Shown piece after piece: positions 41,286-50,949 of a DNA stretch of 64,000 bases. Both the position numbers and the translations under genes were made by a program. Source of the stretch: JACDAL01 sp963849115 (GTDB taxonomy: Bacteria; Actinomycetota; CADDZG01; WHSQ01); the NCBI GenBank assembly GCA_963849115.1, contig CAWKGK010000009.1, positions 372,001 through 436,000 on the forward strand, read 5' to 3'. The first letter of the stretch is position 1. The number at the start of each line of letters is the position of its first letter. The notes below the pieces were generated by a model. The model was given only the letters and a program-made list of their open reading frames with translations. It was not told the DNA's origin and did not search any database.

Positions 41286-43010
41286 TCAGGAGTAGAGGCC
41301 GGCGATCTCGTCGGCGTACTTCTCCTGGATCGCCTTTCGCTTTAACTTCAGGGTGGGGGTCAGCTCGTCTCCTCCCGGGCTCCATTCGTTCTTGGTCACC
41401 ACAAAGCGCTTGATCCCCTCGGGCCGCGACACCTTGGTGTTGACCTCCTCTATCGCCGCTTGCATCTCCTCCTCGACGAGCGGTTCATCTGCGAGCTGCT
41501 CCAGCGAAGAGAACTCGATCCCATTTCGATCCGCCCACCCCTGTACCTCGTCCGCATCCAGCGCGAGCAGGGCTGCTATGTAGGGCTTGCGATCGCCGAC
41601 CACGCACGCGTACGAGATCAACGGATGGCGCTTCAGGAGATTCTCGAGGTGGGAAGGAGAGACGTTCTTACCGCCGGCGGTGACGATCAGCTCCTTTTTT
41701 CTGTCCACGATGCGCACGAACCCGTCCGACTCGATGGCGGCGATGTCTCCGGTGTGGAGCCAGCCGTCCTCATCGAAGACCTCAGCCGTCTGGGCCTCGT
41801 CGTTGAAATATCCGGGCGACAGGTTGCCACCGCTAATCAATAGCTCGCCGTCGTCCAGCAGCTTGAGCTCAACGCCGGGGATGGCGGGGCCGACAGTGCC
41901 GATGCGAGGATGGCTCGTGGGGTTGATGGTCGCCGGGGCGGTGCTCTCGCTCATCCCGTAGCCCTCCGCGATTCTCACGCCTAGTCCGAAGAAGAACTCC
42001 GCCACCTCGGACCCTAGCGGGGCAGCACCGCTCAACACCACCTCTGCTTCGTCGAGCCCGATCTTCTGCCTGATCTTTCGCAGCACGACGCGATCGAAGA
42101 GGGCGCGCTGAGCGACGAGCGCAAGTGGAACTCGTTTGCCCTCCTGCTCGAGCCTCGCGGCTCTCGTACCCACCGCTATCGCTTTCTCCGCCACGGCTCG
42201 TTTTCGCGGGTCCTGCGCTTGGAGGTTCGCCTTGATCCCGGATTCGAGCTTCTCCCACAAGCGAGGGACGGCGACGAAGGCGTAGGGATGGACTTCCCCC
42301 AGCATGTCGAAAACCTCGGGCACTTCGGGACAGAAATGTACGAAAGCGGCCTTGTAGGTGCACAGCCAATGGGCCGCAAGGCGTTCCAAGCTGTGGGCAA
42401 GCGGAAGATAGGAGACGTACTTGAACCCGATCGGCCACGTGTGCCACTGATCGACCGACTCGGCCGTCCACAGCGCGTTGTAGTTGGTTATCACCACTCC
42501 CTTGGGGGCGCCTGTGGTCCCGGAGGTATAGATGATCGTGGCGGGGTCGGCCGGCTTCAGCTTCTTCCACTCGTTCTCGAACCACTCCTTCTGGGATTGC
42601 AGTGCGGTGCGGCCTTTCTCCTCTACCTCATCCAGCCTCACGGTGCTGCGCTGCGAATCGGCTGGATCGATCACGACGATTTGCTCGAGGCCGGCGTGTG
42701 CCTTCTCCCACAGGTTTTGCTGTTGCTGTGTCTCGACGATGGTGAGCTTCGGTTCGCAGGCGGCGGCGACACCAGAGACCTGGTCGGCGGAGAATGTGTT
42801 GTAGAGAGAGACCGGCACGGCTCCCAGATGCAGGGCGGCAAGATCGCAGACGAGATGCTCCGGACGATTGCGCGACATAAGCGCCACGCAGTCGCCGCGC
42901 TTCACGCCCATCTCCTTGAAGCCTAGAGCGACACGCGCAATCATCTCCCGGTAGTCGCGCCAGGTACTCACCTGCCACTCGCCTTCGCGCTTGAATGCGG
43001 TGGCGGGCAT
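41286..43010 (-). CDS. Long-chain acyl-CoA synthetase (AMP-forming)
   Basis: A 574-residue ANL-family ligase that activates a fatty acid through an acyl-AMP. Motifs are IIYTSGTTGAPKGVVITNYN (P-loop), EGYGMSES, GWLHTGDIA and VDRKKELIVTAGGKN. The first normal start codon, ATG 43010, falls inside the conserved N-terminus: the frame continues upstream as KTLCDIVARNASTFGD with no ATG, GTG or TTG, only an ATA (43067) and a CTG (43052). True translation may begin there. It is the last gene of the minus-strand acs/cox run, 113 bp after acs. Confidence 0.88.
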   Translation of the reverse strand: MPATAFKREGEWQVSTWRDYREMIARVALGFKEMGVKRGDCVALMSRNRPEHLVCDLAALHLGAVPVSLYNTFSADQVSGVAAACEPKLTIVETQQQQNLWEKAHAGLEQIVVIDPADSQRSTVRLDEVEEKGRTALQSQKEWFENEWKKLKPADPATIIYTSGTTGAPKGVVITNYNALWTAESVDQWHTWPIGFKYVSYLPLAHSLERLAAHWLCTYKAAFVHFCPEVPEVFDMLGEVHPYAFVAVPRLWEKLESGIKANLQAQDPRKRAVAEKAIAVGTRAARLEQEGKRVPLALVAQRALFDRVVLRKIRQKIGLDEAEVVLSGAAPLGSEVAEFFFGLGVRIAEGYGMSESTAPATINPTSHPRIGTVGPAIPGVELKLLDDGELLISGGNLSPGYFNDEAQTAEVFDEDGWLHTGDIAAIESDGFVRIVDRKKELIVTAGGKNVSPSHLENLLKRHPLISYACVVGDRKPYIAALLALDADEVQGWADRNGIEFSSLEQLADEPLVEEEMQAAIEEVNTKVSRPEGIKRFVVTKNEWSPGGDELTPTLKLKRKAIQEKYADEIAGLYS

Positions 43011-43123
43011 ATCTCCAAAAGTCGAAGCGTTGCGGGCGACGATGTCGCACAGGGTCTTGCCCTCTATCGCGGCATCAACCCCCGCTCGCTCCGAGGCGGG
43101 ATCGCGGCCCGCCGGTTCAGCCC

Positions 43124-45103
43124 CTACTTATCGTCCTTTTCGTCGGCCGCCTGGCTGTCCGCCTTCTTCTTGATCTCATCGAGGATCGGTGCGTTCTGCA
43201 AGGTCGTGACATCACCGAGCTCGTTTCCTTCGGCGACATCTCTCAGCAGCCGCCGCATGATCTTTCCCGATCGTGTCTTGGGTAGATCGTCGGTGAAGAT
43301 GATCGACTGCGGTCGCGCGATCTTGCCGATGGCCTTGGCGACATGCTGCCGCAGCTCTTTCGACAGATCCTCATTGCCCTCATGTCCGGAGCGCGGAGTA
43401 ACGAATGCGACGATTGCCTGGCCTTCCTTGGGATCGGTGCGGGCCACGACCGCGGCCTCTGCGACCGACTCGTGCGCCACGAGCGCGGACTCGACCTCGT
43501 AAGTCGAGATGCGATGGCCTGCGACGTTCATGACGTCGTCGACTCGGCCCAGTAGCCAGTAGTAGCCTTCTTCGTCGAGCTTGGCGCCGTCCCCAGGAAA
43601 GTAGGTCTCGTCGCCGTATCTCTCGAAATAGGTCTCGCGATAACGGTCGTCGTCGCCGAAGATGGTTCTCATCATTGCAGGCGCCGGCCGCTTAAGAACC
43701 AGATAGCCGCCCGATCCGAAACCCACCGACTCGCCTTTTTCGTCGACCACGTCGGCGACGACGCCGGGGAAGGGCACGGTGGCCGAGCCCGGCTTGAGCT
43801 TGGTTATCCCGGGTAGCGGAGAGATCATTATGGCGCCGGTCTCCGTCTGCCACCAGGTGTCGACCACGGGAGCCTTGCCCCCGCCGATGAACTCCTGATA
43901 CCAGATCCAGGCTTCAGGGTTGATCGGCTCGCCCACGCTGCCCAGGAGGCGCAGTGAGCTCAAATCGTGCTTCTGCGGGTAGTCGACCCCCCACTTCATC
44001 ATCGCCCGGATGGCAGTGGGGGCGGTGTAGAGGATCGTCGCCTTGTACTCCTCGACGATTGACCAATAGCGGTCCTTGTCGGGGTAATCGGGCGCGCCTT
44101 CATACAGAATCGACGTGCAACCGTTGGCCAGGGGACCATAGACGATATAGCTGTGCCCGGTGACCCAGCCGATGTCGGCCGCGCACCAATACACATCCGC
44201 ATCCGCCTTGATGTCGAAGATGAGGTGGTGAGTTGAGGAAACGCCGGTCAAGTAACCGCCGGTAGTGTGGACGATCCCCTTCGGCTTGCCGGTGGTACCG
44301 GACGTATAGAGGACGTAGAGCATGTCCTCCGCGTCCATTTCCTCGGGCTCACATTCGGCGGACTGCGGCTCGATCAGGTCGCTGTACACAACGTCACGCC
44401 CGTCGGTCATGGCGACGTCGTCGGTCGTTCGTTTGACAACGATGACCTTTTCAATCGATTCGGTTTCTTCGAGCGCCTCGTCGGCGTTCTCCTTAAGCGG
44501 AACGTTCTGTCCACGCCGGTAGCCGCCGTCCGCGGTGATCAGGATCTTGCAGTCGGCGTCGTTGATGCGATCTCTAAGCGAGCCGGCCGAAAACCCCCCA
44601 AACACCACCGAATGCACCGCCCCGATGCGAGCGCAAGCGAGCATGGAGGCGGGTAGTTCGGGGATCATCGGCAGGTAGATCGCGACCCGGTCTCCTCTGG
44701 CAACGCCGAGCTCCTTGAGCGCGTTGGCCAGCTTGCACACCTCCTTGTGGAGCTCCCGATAGGAGATCGAGCGTGAGTCGCCGGGCTCTCCGACCCAGTG
44801 ATAGGCGATTCGGTCGCCGTTCTCTTCGAGATGGCGATCGAGGCAGTTGTAACTGGCATTGAGCTTTCCGCCGACGAACCACTCGTGATGGGGCGGATCC
44901 CATTGAAGCACCTTGTCCCATTTCTTACTCCAGGTCAGACGCTCGGCCTGCGTCTCCCACCACGCCTCGGGATCCTTCTCCGCATGCTCGTAGACTGACG
45001 GATCGCTGGCGTTGGCCTGCTGCGTGAACTCCTTCGGCGGCTCGAACTCGCGGCGCTCTTCCAGGAGCGCGTCGATAGTTCGCTCGACTTCCTTTTCGAC
45101 CAT
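43124..45103 (-). CDS. acs: Acetyl-CoA synthetase
   Basis: A 659-residue AMP-forming acetyl-CoA ligase that turns acetate, ATP and CoA into acetyl-CoA. The N-terminal ACS domain is followed by YTSGTTGKPKGIVHTTGGYL, DTWWQTETGA, GRVDDVMNVAGHRIST and the catalytic Lys in PKTRSGKIMRRLLR, the usual site of acetylation control. Length and architecture are normal. ATG 45103 is the start. Beside an acyl-CoA synthetase and a hydroxybutyrate-type SDR it fits growth on short-chain acids. Confidence 0.95.
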   Translation of the reverse strand: MVEKEVERTIDALLEERREFEPPKEFTQQANASDPSVYEHAEKDPEAWWETQAERLTWSKKWDKVLQWDPPHHEWFVGGKLNASYNCLDRHLEENGDRIAYHWVGEPGDSRSISYRELHKEVCKLANALKELGVARGDRVAIYLPMIPELPASMLACARIGAVHSVVFGGFSAGSLRDRINDADCKILITADGGYRRGQNVPLKENADEALEETESIEKVIVVKRTTDDVAMTDGRDVVYSDLIEPQSAECEPEEMDAEDMLYVLYTSGTTGKPKGIVHTTGGYLTGVSSTHHLIFDIKADADVYWCAADIGWVTGHSYIVYGPLANGCTSILYEGAPDYPDKDRYWSIVEEYKATILYTAPTAIRAMMKWGVDYPQKHDLSSLRLLGSVGEPINPEAWIWYQEFIGGGKAPVVDTWWQTETGAIMISPLPGITKLKPGSATVPFPGVVADVVDEKGESVGFGSGGYLVLKRPAPAMMRTIFGDDDRYRETYFERYGDETYFPGDGAKLDEEGYYWLLGRVDDVMNVAGHRISTYEVESALVAHESVAEAAVVARTDPKEGQAIVAFVTPRSGHEGNEDLSKELRQHVAKAIGKIARPQSIIFTDDLPKTRSGKIMRRLLRDVAEGNELGDVTTLQNAPILDEIKKKADSQAADEKDDK

Positions 45104-45147
45104 GCTTGAACCTCCCCCTGATTGGCCTACTTATTCGAGCGTACCCC

Positions 45148-46416
45148 TTAACTAGGGGGCTGAACCGGGTCGATTCTCGTTCGACGCCGCCCCGCTATCA
45201 GCCCGGCCGCTATCGAGACCGCGATCTCTCCGGGCGAGCGCGCCCCGATGTCGAGCCCCACCGGGCTCTCGATTCGCTCGATGTCCGAGGCGGAGAACCC
45301 CCGTCCGGACAGTTGTGAGAGATGGGGTGCAGTGTGGCGCCTGCTGCCCATGATCCCGATGGAAAAGACGCCCGCTTCGAGCGCGGCCTGCAGCACGTCC
45401 GCCACCCCGGGAGAGTCGTGGTCGGTGTGCACGAGGTCGGAGTTGCGATCGAGAGCGGCCTCTGCGGTGCTCACGAAGACTCCGCCCGAAGCGGCTCGCC
45501 GATGCTCGGCTGTGACGCGCTCGACACGCGGCTCGATGAGCAAGCAGTCGTACCCCAGCGCAGCTCCGATCCGCAGTAGCTCGAGCGCCACCGGTGTCGC
45601 CCCCACCACCGCGAGCTTCGGCGCGGCCGCCGTGGGCTCCAGGAAGACGTGGGCGCGGCCGAGCTCGTGTTCGTATATTCGCTTCACGGGCTCTGCGCCC
45701 GCCGCCATCTCCGCGGCGTCTCTCAGGGCGGCAGCGTCGAATTCGGAGCAACCCAATGTTCCCTCGATCGCGCGTCCCCCCGAGATAACGAGCCGCTGTC
45801 CCACCCGGCAGGGCGGCTCACCATCGGCGTCCACGACCGTGGCCACGACGCGGTCCTTCAGGTCGTCCGAGGCCTCGTAAGGGGCCGAGATTGCGTGGTG
45901 AGCCGAACCCGGTGGGGTCTTCGAGTGCTCGGTGTGGCCGGCCAGCAGCTGGAGCGCATGCGGCAGCACCGCAAAAAGCGCTTCGAGGCTCTCGGACGCG
46001 CCCTTGGGGCTCCCCGGGAGGTTCACGATGAGTGTCCTGCCGCTGGTGCCCACCAGACCCCGAGCCAGCGCAGCATGCGGCGTCTTCTGCAAGCCTGCGC
46101 TGCGCATGAGCTCGGCCAGGCCCGGAGCGCTTCGCTCGATCACCCTCTGCGTCGCCTCGGGCGTTACGTCGCGCGGCCCCAGCCCGGTTCCCCCGGTGGT
46201 CACAACCAGCTCGATGCCCGCGTCGACAAGCTCGCGCAGGAGGCCCTCGATCTCTAAGAGCTCGTCCGGGGTCACCCTTCGCCCGATCACCTCGATGCCC
46301 TGCTCGCTCAGCAGCTGCTGCACTGCATCGCCCGAGCCGTCCTCACGCACTCCATGGGCAACACCGTCAGAGACCGTCACTACGATGGCGCGCGCGGCGG
46401 CCGCGCTAACGGTCAC
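45148..46416 (-). CDS. MogA-XdhC fusion: molybdopterin adenylyltransferase plus molybdenum-hydroxylase maturation factor
   Basis: A 422-residue fusion not commonly seen. Residues 1-165 are MogA/MoaB-like (VTVSDGVAHG; TTGGTGLGPRDVTPEAT at 73-89), an enzyme that adenylates molybdopterin before molybdenum insertion. Residues 180-422 resemble XdhC, with an N-terminal XdhC/CoxI part (VGQRLVISGGRAIEGTLG) and a C-terminal Rossmann part (APKLAVVGATPVALELL ... GIMGSRR). XdhC proteins bind and pass molybdenum cofactor, often sulfurated, to xanthine-dehydrogenase-type enzymes. It sits with cox-like genes, and a second XdhC is encoded at 54882. GTG 46416 is the start. Confidence 0.85.
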   Translation of the reverse strand: MTVSAAAARAIVVTVSDGVAHGVREDGSGDAVQQLLSEQGIEVIGRRVTPDELLEIEGLLRELVDAGIELVVTTGGTGLGPRDVTPEATQRVIERSAPGLAELMRSAGLQKTPHAALARGLVGTSGRTLIVNLPGSPKGASESLEALFAVLPHALQLLAGHTEHSKTPPGSAHHAISAPYEASDDLKDRVVATVVDADGEPPCRVGQRLVISGGRAIEGTLGCSEFDAAALRDAAEMAAGAEPVKRIYEHELGRAHVFLEPTAAAPKLAVVGATPVALELLRIGAALGYDCLLIEPRVERVTAEHRRAASGGVFVSTAEAALDRNSDLVHTDHDSPGVADVLQAALEAGVFSIGIMGSRRHTAPHLSQLSGRGFSASDIERIESPVGLDIGARSPGEIAVSIAAGLIAGRRRTRIDPVQPPS

Positions 46417-46533
46417 GTGGTCGGTACCGAAGTGTCATCGATCCTCCCCTCGAGGCTCCCGACCGCCGCAGCCTATCCGACCGGCGTGCGCGCCATGCGC
46501 TACGCGCGTTTGACTACCGTGGGAGCGGCCCGC

Positions 46534-47667
46534 CTATCGTCGAAAGGAGGGCGAGTCGAGGATCTCGGCGAGGCTTTCGAGACTGGCGACGTTGTGGCCG
46601 GGCACAAAAACATCGAGATGGGGGAGCGCGGCCGCCATGCCCCGCTGAAGAGGCTGGTAGCGCACGCTCCCCTTGAGAGGATTGACCCACACCACGCGAT
46701 GAGCAAGTCGAGTGAGCTTCTTCATCTGCGCCGCCAGCATGTCGGGGTCGCCGCGATCGAGCCCGTCAGAGCACAACACCACGATCGACCCGCGAAGCGA
46801 TGCGGCCTGGGAGTAGCTCTTGAGGAGTTCGGCCAATGAATCGCCGATGCGTGTGCCACCCTCCCAGTCCTGCGCCAGCGCGGAGGCATCCAGCAAGGCT
46901 TGATCCGGGTCTGCCTTACGCAGTGCACGTGTCAGCCGGGTCAGCCTCGTGCCGAAGGCGAACACCTCGACCCGGGGAGCCGTCCTCGTAGCCGCGTGCG
47001 CGAACTGCAGTAGGGCGCGGGCGAAGGTCGACATCGACCCCGAGACATCGAGTACCAGGACCAACGGACGCGGCTTGATTCGCCGGTGCCGCCATTGCCT
47101 GCGGAACGGCTCGCCCTCTGTCCGGAGCGATGAACGCAGCGTCCTGCGAAAGTCAAAGCGAGCTCCATGGGGGGCCGGGCGCAGGCGGCGAGAGCGGCGC
47201 TGCGGCATGCTCACCCGCATCTGCCGGATGAGCCGATAGCAAGCTGCGCGCTCCTCATCGGTGAGCTGCTCGAACGATTTCTGCTTGAGCCGCTCCACCG
47301 CGGAGGCGACCATTCGGACCGTGATCTCGCCTTCGGCGTCGCTCTCCTCCGTGGTCTCGCCCAGGGGCATCATCGTCTCCTGCTCCTCACCCAACAGTCC
47401 CTCGGGATCCTCCACGCGAACTTGGGGAGCGGGGACGTTGAGCAGCGCAGACAACGTTTCCTCGATCAGCGTGCGGCCAAAGTACTGGTCGAAGGCTCTC
47501 CCATAGAGATCGAAGTCCTCGGGCCGCGACACGAGGCTGGCGCGCCCGGCCCAGAAGAGCTGCCGGCGAGTCGAGGGCCTCAAGGCATCTGCCGCGCGCA
47601 CGAACGTCAGAATCCGTCCGGTGCCGACGTTGAGGCCCTGTGTCCGCAGGTGCCGCCCGAACCCCAC
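46534..47667 (-). CDS. coxE: CoxE-like VWA-domain protein
   Basis: A 377-residue protein with an N-terminal helical region and a C-terminal von Willebrand factor A domain, whose metal site (MIDAS) is DVSGSMS (207-213). In aerobic CO-dehydrogenase clusters CoxE works with the MoxR ATPase CoxD to mature the active-site metal cluster. The GTG 47667 start lacks an obvious ribosome site; the frame remains open upstream. It lies downstream of the hydroxybutyrate-type SDR on the same strand. Confidence 0.85.
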   Translation of the reverse strand: MGFGRHLRTQGLNVGTGRILTFVRAADALRPSTRRQLFWAGRASLVSRPEDFDLYGRAFDQYFGRTLIEETLSALLNVPAPQVRVEDPEGLLGEEQETMMPLGETTEESDAEGEITVRMVASAVERLKQKSFEQLTDEERAACYRLIRQMRVSMPQRRSRRLRPAPHGARFDFRRTLRSSLRTEGEPFRRQWRHRRIKPRPLVLVLDVSGSMSTFARALLQFAHAATRTAPRVEVFAFGTRLTRLTRALRKADPDQALLDASALAQDWEGGTRIGDSLAELLKSYSQAASLRGSIVVLCSDGLDRGDPDMLAAQMKKLTRLAHRVVWVNPLKGSVRYQPLQRGMAAALPHLDVFVPGHNVASLESLAEILDSPSFRR

Positions 47668-47702
47668 GAGCAGTGAGACGGCTGCCTTCGAGGGTTCGGA
47701 GA

Positions 47703-48449
47703 TCAGCGTGCGGTCCAGCCCAGGTCCATCGTGAAGGCGGTGCCGGTGAAGAGCTCTCCTGAGGGACCGAGCAGCATGGCGACTGCATCGGCCACCTCCG
47801 AAGGCTCGATCAGTCGTTTGATTGCGTGGGGAGCGAGGATTACTTCTTCGAGCACTCGCTCATCGGGCAGCGCATGCGCCTGCGCTTGGGCCGCGATCTG
47901 CTTCTCCACCAACGGTGTGCGCACAAAAGCGGGGCACACCGCGATGGCGGCGACCCTGTCCTCTGCCCCTTCGAGCGCAAGCGTCTTGATCAGCCCCAGC
48001 ACACCGTGCTTAGCGGAGACGTAGCCGGCCTTGTAGGGAGATGCAACCAACGCGTGCGCCGAGGCGATCGCCACGAAGCGGCCACGCCCGGATTCCTTGA
48101 GCGCCTCCCATGAGTACCTCGCCAGGAGAAACGGACTCGTTAGCAGGATCGCGATCAGCGCGTCCCAGCGGTCCTCGTCGAATGAGGTCACTGGAGAGAC
48201 ATGCTGGAAGCCCGCGTTGGCGACCACCGCATCGAGGGCGCCGAACTTATCCAGCGCGGCTTCGACCGCCGCGCGATTGCCATCGCGCGTCGTTAGGTCG
48301 GCCTTGAACGGCTCACCGGGGCCGTCGGGATCGGGCTCGAGGTCGACGCTCAGCAACCGGACGCCGTCGCCGGCTAAGCGCTCGGCCACGGCGCGCCCGA
48401 TACCTGAGGACGCGCCGGTGACCAGTGCGCTGCGAGACTCCCGGCTCAC
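47703..48449 (-). CDS. SDR oxidoreductase, 3-hydroxybutyrate-dehydrogenase-like
   Basis: A 248-residue classical SDR with TGASSGIG at the cofactor loop, NAGFQHVSPV and catalytic YVSAK. The stretch VCPAFVRTPLVEKQIAAQA closely matches D-3-hydroxybutyrate dehydrogenases, which interconvert 3-hydroxybutyrate and acetoacetate. Its GTG overlaps the Nramp-like stop as GTGA, so the two are coupled. With acs and the acyl-CoA ligase it suggests ketone-body or polyhydroxybutyrate use, but its position between coxD and coxE is unusual. Confidence 0.85.
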   Translation of the reverse strand: MSRESRSALVTGASSGIGRAVAERLAGDGVRLLSVDLEPDPDGPGEPFKADLTTRDGNRAAVEAALDKFGALDAVVANAGFQHVSPVTSFDEDRWDALIAILLTSPFLLARYSWEALKESGRGRFVAIASAHALVASPYKAGYVSAKHGVLGLIKTLALEGAEDRVAAIAVCPAFVRTPLVEKQIAAQAQAHALPDERVLEEVILAPHAIKRLIEPSEVADAVAMLLGPSGELFTGTAFTMDLGWTAR

Positions 48450-49987
48450 TCCGTCTTGGTCATGAGCTCGACGAAGTTGAACGCGAACCCAGTTTCTGTG
48501 TTGGGGGGAAAACCACCGAACAGGAAGATGAACACGAAGATCCCATAGAAGACCGCCATCAGCACGAGCATGACTCGGCGGAACATGCTGGGCTGGATCT
48601 CCTTCGGCAAGAACCGCGTGTTGATGCGCAGGAGGTGGATCGAGGAGATCAGGAACACGACCCCCGCCATGTTGGCACTCAGCGCCAGCAGGGCCAACGG
48701 TTGCGGCAGCCTCAGGATGATGAGGCCGACTACGATCACCACGGCCAGGACGGAGTAGTAGATCTTGCGCACGTCCCCAGCGTCCCGCAGCCTCTTATTG
48801 CCCGTCCACAAGATGTCGGTGAGGCCGCGCACCATTCCCTCGAGAATGTCGAGCTGTGTCTTGAACAGGATCCAGGCGGCCATCAGGGCGATGATGACGG
48901 CGACGAAGCCGCCGACTTCGGTCTTGACGGCATCCGCGAGCGCGGCTGCGACGCCGAGGCTCTCGAGGCTCTCCCCGCTCGGGATGAAGGTGACGTAGAT
49001 GATCGCCGGCAGTGCCATGCCCAACATGGCGCCGACGAAGAAAACTCCCCACTGGTCGGCGGTGACGATCCTCCACCAGCCCTGCCAGCGCTCCATCATC
49101 CCCTCCTTCTTGGGGTCGAAGACAGAGCCTGTGTGGGCGAGGTGGACCTCTTCGCCCCCCACGGCCGCCGGTATGTAACCGACCACCGAGCCCATGCCGT
49201 AGCCCTTGTCGCGCGCCCAGTTCGAGAGTGACAGGTTGACGACACCCCCGGCGGCCGCGTATCCGGCGACCGCCCCGATGAGGAACGGGTCAATGCCCGG
49301 CGGGATGGGGTTGAAGCCGTCCTGGAGGTCGAAGCCGACGTAGCCGATGATGGCTTCCAGCCACGTAGTGGGGGATGTCAGGAACAACACGAGTAGCAGG
49401 AACCCCGTCAGGATCACCGACACCAGGACCCAGTTGAGGATCTCGAGCGTGTGCTCGATCTTCTTGCCTACAAGCACGATCAAGACGCAGACGAGGTAGG
49501 CCCCGACCGCGATGAAGTAGGTGGTGTTCTCCGAGCCGGGGGCCGCGATCTCGCCCGCGAACAGGAAGTAGATAGCGCCAGCTGCGGCCGCCGCCCATCC
49601 CGGGATGCCGGTCTGGAAGAAGTAGAAGAGCGTGTAGACCCACGCCCAGAAGGTCGAGGACGGCTTCGTGCGCATGAAGCCCGTGAAGGCGGGCTCGCCC
49701 GTGTACATGGTGTAGCGCATGAGCTCTTGGTTGTAGATGGTCTGGAAGACGGTGGCTATTCCGGTGATCCACAACACCACCAAGCCATACGCGACGAATG
49801 CGGCGGGCCCCAGGAGAAACTCACCGGACCCGATGGCCGCCCCCAACACGATGACGCCCGGCCCCACCACTCCGAACCACTGAAGCCCCTTGGGTCTCGG
49901 TGGCTCGGGAAGGTCCTGCTCCTCCCACGCGTCGAGGCCGGAAGCGGTCTCGTCGGCTCTGCGCTCTCGAAGAGTCTCGCTCGCCAT
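48446..49987 (-). CDS. Nramp-like divalent metal transporter
   Basis: A 513-residue membrane protein with about eleven transmembrane segments and the Nramp fold start GLQWFGVVGPGVIVLGAAIG. The canonical metal-binding DPGN of helix 1 is replaced here by GSGE (IGSGEFLLGP), and the usual MPH site in helix 6 is not evident. This places it in a divergent Nramp-like branch whose cargo is unknown. ATG 49987 has AGGAGG well placed. It lies inside the cox-like cluster between the MoxR ATPase and the SDR. Confidence 0.85.
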   Translation of the reverse strand: MASETLRERRADETASGLDAWEEQDLPEPPRPKGLQWFGVVGPGVIVLGAAIGSGEFLLGPAAFVAYGLVVLWITGIATVFQTIYNQELMRYTMYTGEPAFTGFMRTKPSSTFWAWVYTLFYFFQTGIPGWAAAAAGAIYFLFAGEIAAPGSENTTYFIAVGAYLVCVLIVLVGKKIEHTLEILNWVLVSVILTGFLLLVLFLTSPTTWLEAIIGYVGFDLQDGFNPIPPGIDPFLIGAVAGYAAAGGVVNLSLSNWARDKGYGMGSVVGYIPAAVGGEEVHLAHTGSVFDPKKEGMMERWQGWWRIVTADQWGVFFVGAMLGMALPAIIYVTFIPSGESLESLGVAAALADAVKTEVGGFVAVIIALMAAWILFKTQLDILEGMVRGLTDILWTGNKRLRDAGDVRKIYYSVLAVVIVVGLIILRLPQPLALLALSANMAGVVFLISSIHLLRINTRFLPKEIQPSMFRRVMLVLMAVFYGIFVFIFLFGGFPPNTETGFAFNFVELMTKTE

Positions 49988-50077
49988 ATCCCCCTCCTGT
50001 CATCCCCAACGCGCCCCGCGTCGGCGAACAGAACGTACCCAACTCGGCAAAACGATACCTCAACCTTGCCGAGCGAG

Positions 50078-50884
50078 TTAGTCGCTCTCTCCCACGATCT
50101 CCTCGAGACGGGCTCTCACGAGCTGCTGGTCTTCGTGGTCCTTGACGACCGCGCCGAGCGTGGCCGCGGCGTCTTTGCCGGAGAGGTTCTTGACGCCGAG
50201 AAAGCTCAGCGCCTCTGCCCAATCGATCGTCTCCGCCACTCCGGGCTTCTTCCCCACGTCAAGCGCTCGCAGGCGCTCGACGGCTTGGGCTACCTGGCGC
50301 GCCAGGGATTCCTGGACCTCGGGTGCTCGAGCCCTGACGATTTCGACCTCGCGCTCGAGGGTGGGATGGTCGATCCAGTGATAGAGACACCGTCGCTTGA
50401 GCGCATCGTGCAGGTCGCGCGTGCGGTTGGAGGTGATGATCACGGCGGGGGGCCTCAGCGCTGTGATCGGGCCGATCTCGGGGATGGTGACGGCGAACTC
50501 GGACAACACTTCCAGCAGGAACGCCTCGAATTCGTCGTCGGCACGGTCGAGCTCGTCGATAAGCAGCACCGCCTGATCGCCCGCCCGAATGGCAGCAAGC
50601 AGAGGTCGCTCGATCAAGAAGTCGGGCCCGAACAGGTCGGTCGCCGTGTTGACGCCGGTGTTTGGATCAGATTGTGCCGATCGCACCGCGATCAGCTGGC
50701 GCGAATAGTTCCACTCGTACAGAGCCTGATACGAGTCGATGCCTTCGTAGCACTGCAGGCGGATGAGCCGGCGCCTCAGCACCTCCGCCAACACCTTGGC
50801 GACCTCGGTCTTGCCGACGCCCGCCTCGCCCTCGAGCAGCAGCGGCTTGTGCAGCGCCAGCGCGAGATGAATTGATGTGGCCAA
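50078..50884 (-). CDS. coxD: MoxR-family AAA ATPase (CoxD-like)
   Basis: A MoxR ATPase that in CO-dehydrogenase clusters (CoxD) helps build the Cu/Mo site with CoxE. Walker A is LEGEAGVGKT, Walker B VLLIDELDRAD, sensor ITSNRTRDLHDALKRRC. The first usual start is TTG 50884, but family sequence continues upstream (ASVEELERTLVQHSYLPDEG) to about 50938 with no ATG, GTG or TTG. Translation may begin at an unusual codon. A hairpin terminator lies across the same stretch (50950-50977). Confidence 0.85.
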   Translation of the reverse strand: MATSIHLALALHKPLLLEGEAGVGKTEVAKVLAEVLRRRLIRLQCYEGIDSYQALYEWNYSRQLIAVRSAQSDPNTGVNTATDLFGPDFLIERPLLAAIRAGDQAVLLIDELDRADDEFEAFLLEVLSEFAVTIPEIGPITALRPPAVIITSNRTRDLHDALKRRCLYHWIDHPTLEREVEIVRARAPEVQESLARQVAQAVERLRALDVGKKPGVAETIDWAEALSFLGVKNLSGKDAAATLGAVVKDHEDQQLVRARLEEIVGESD

Positions 50885-50949
50885 CCCCTCGTCGGGAAGA
50901 TACGAGTGCTGGACCAGCGTGCGCTCGAGTTCCTCAACCGAGGCAAAAG

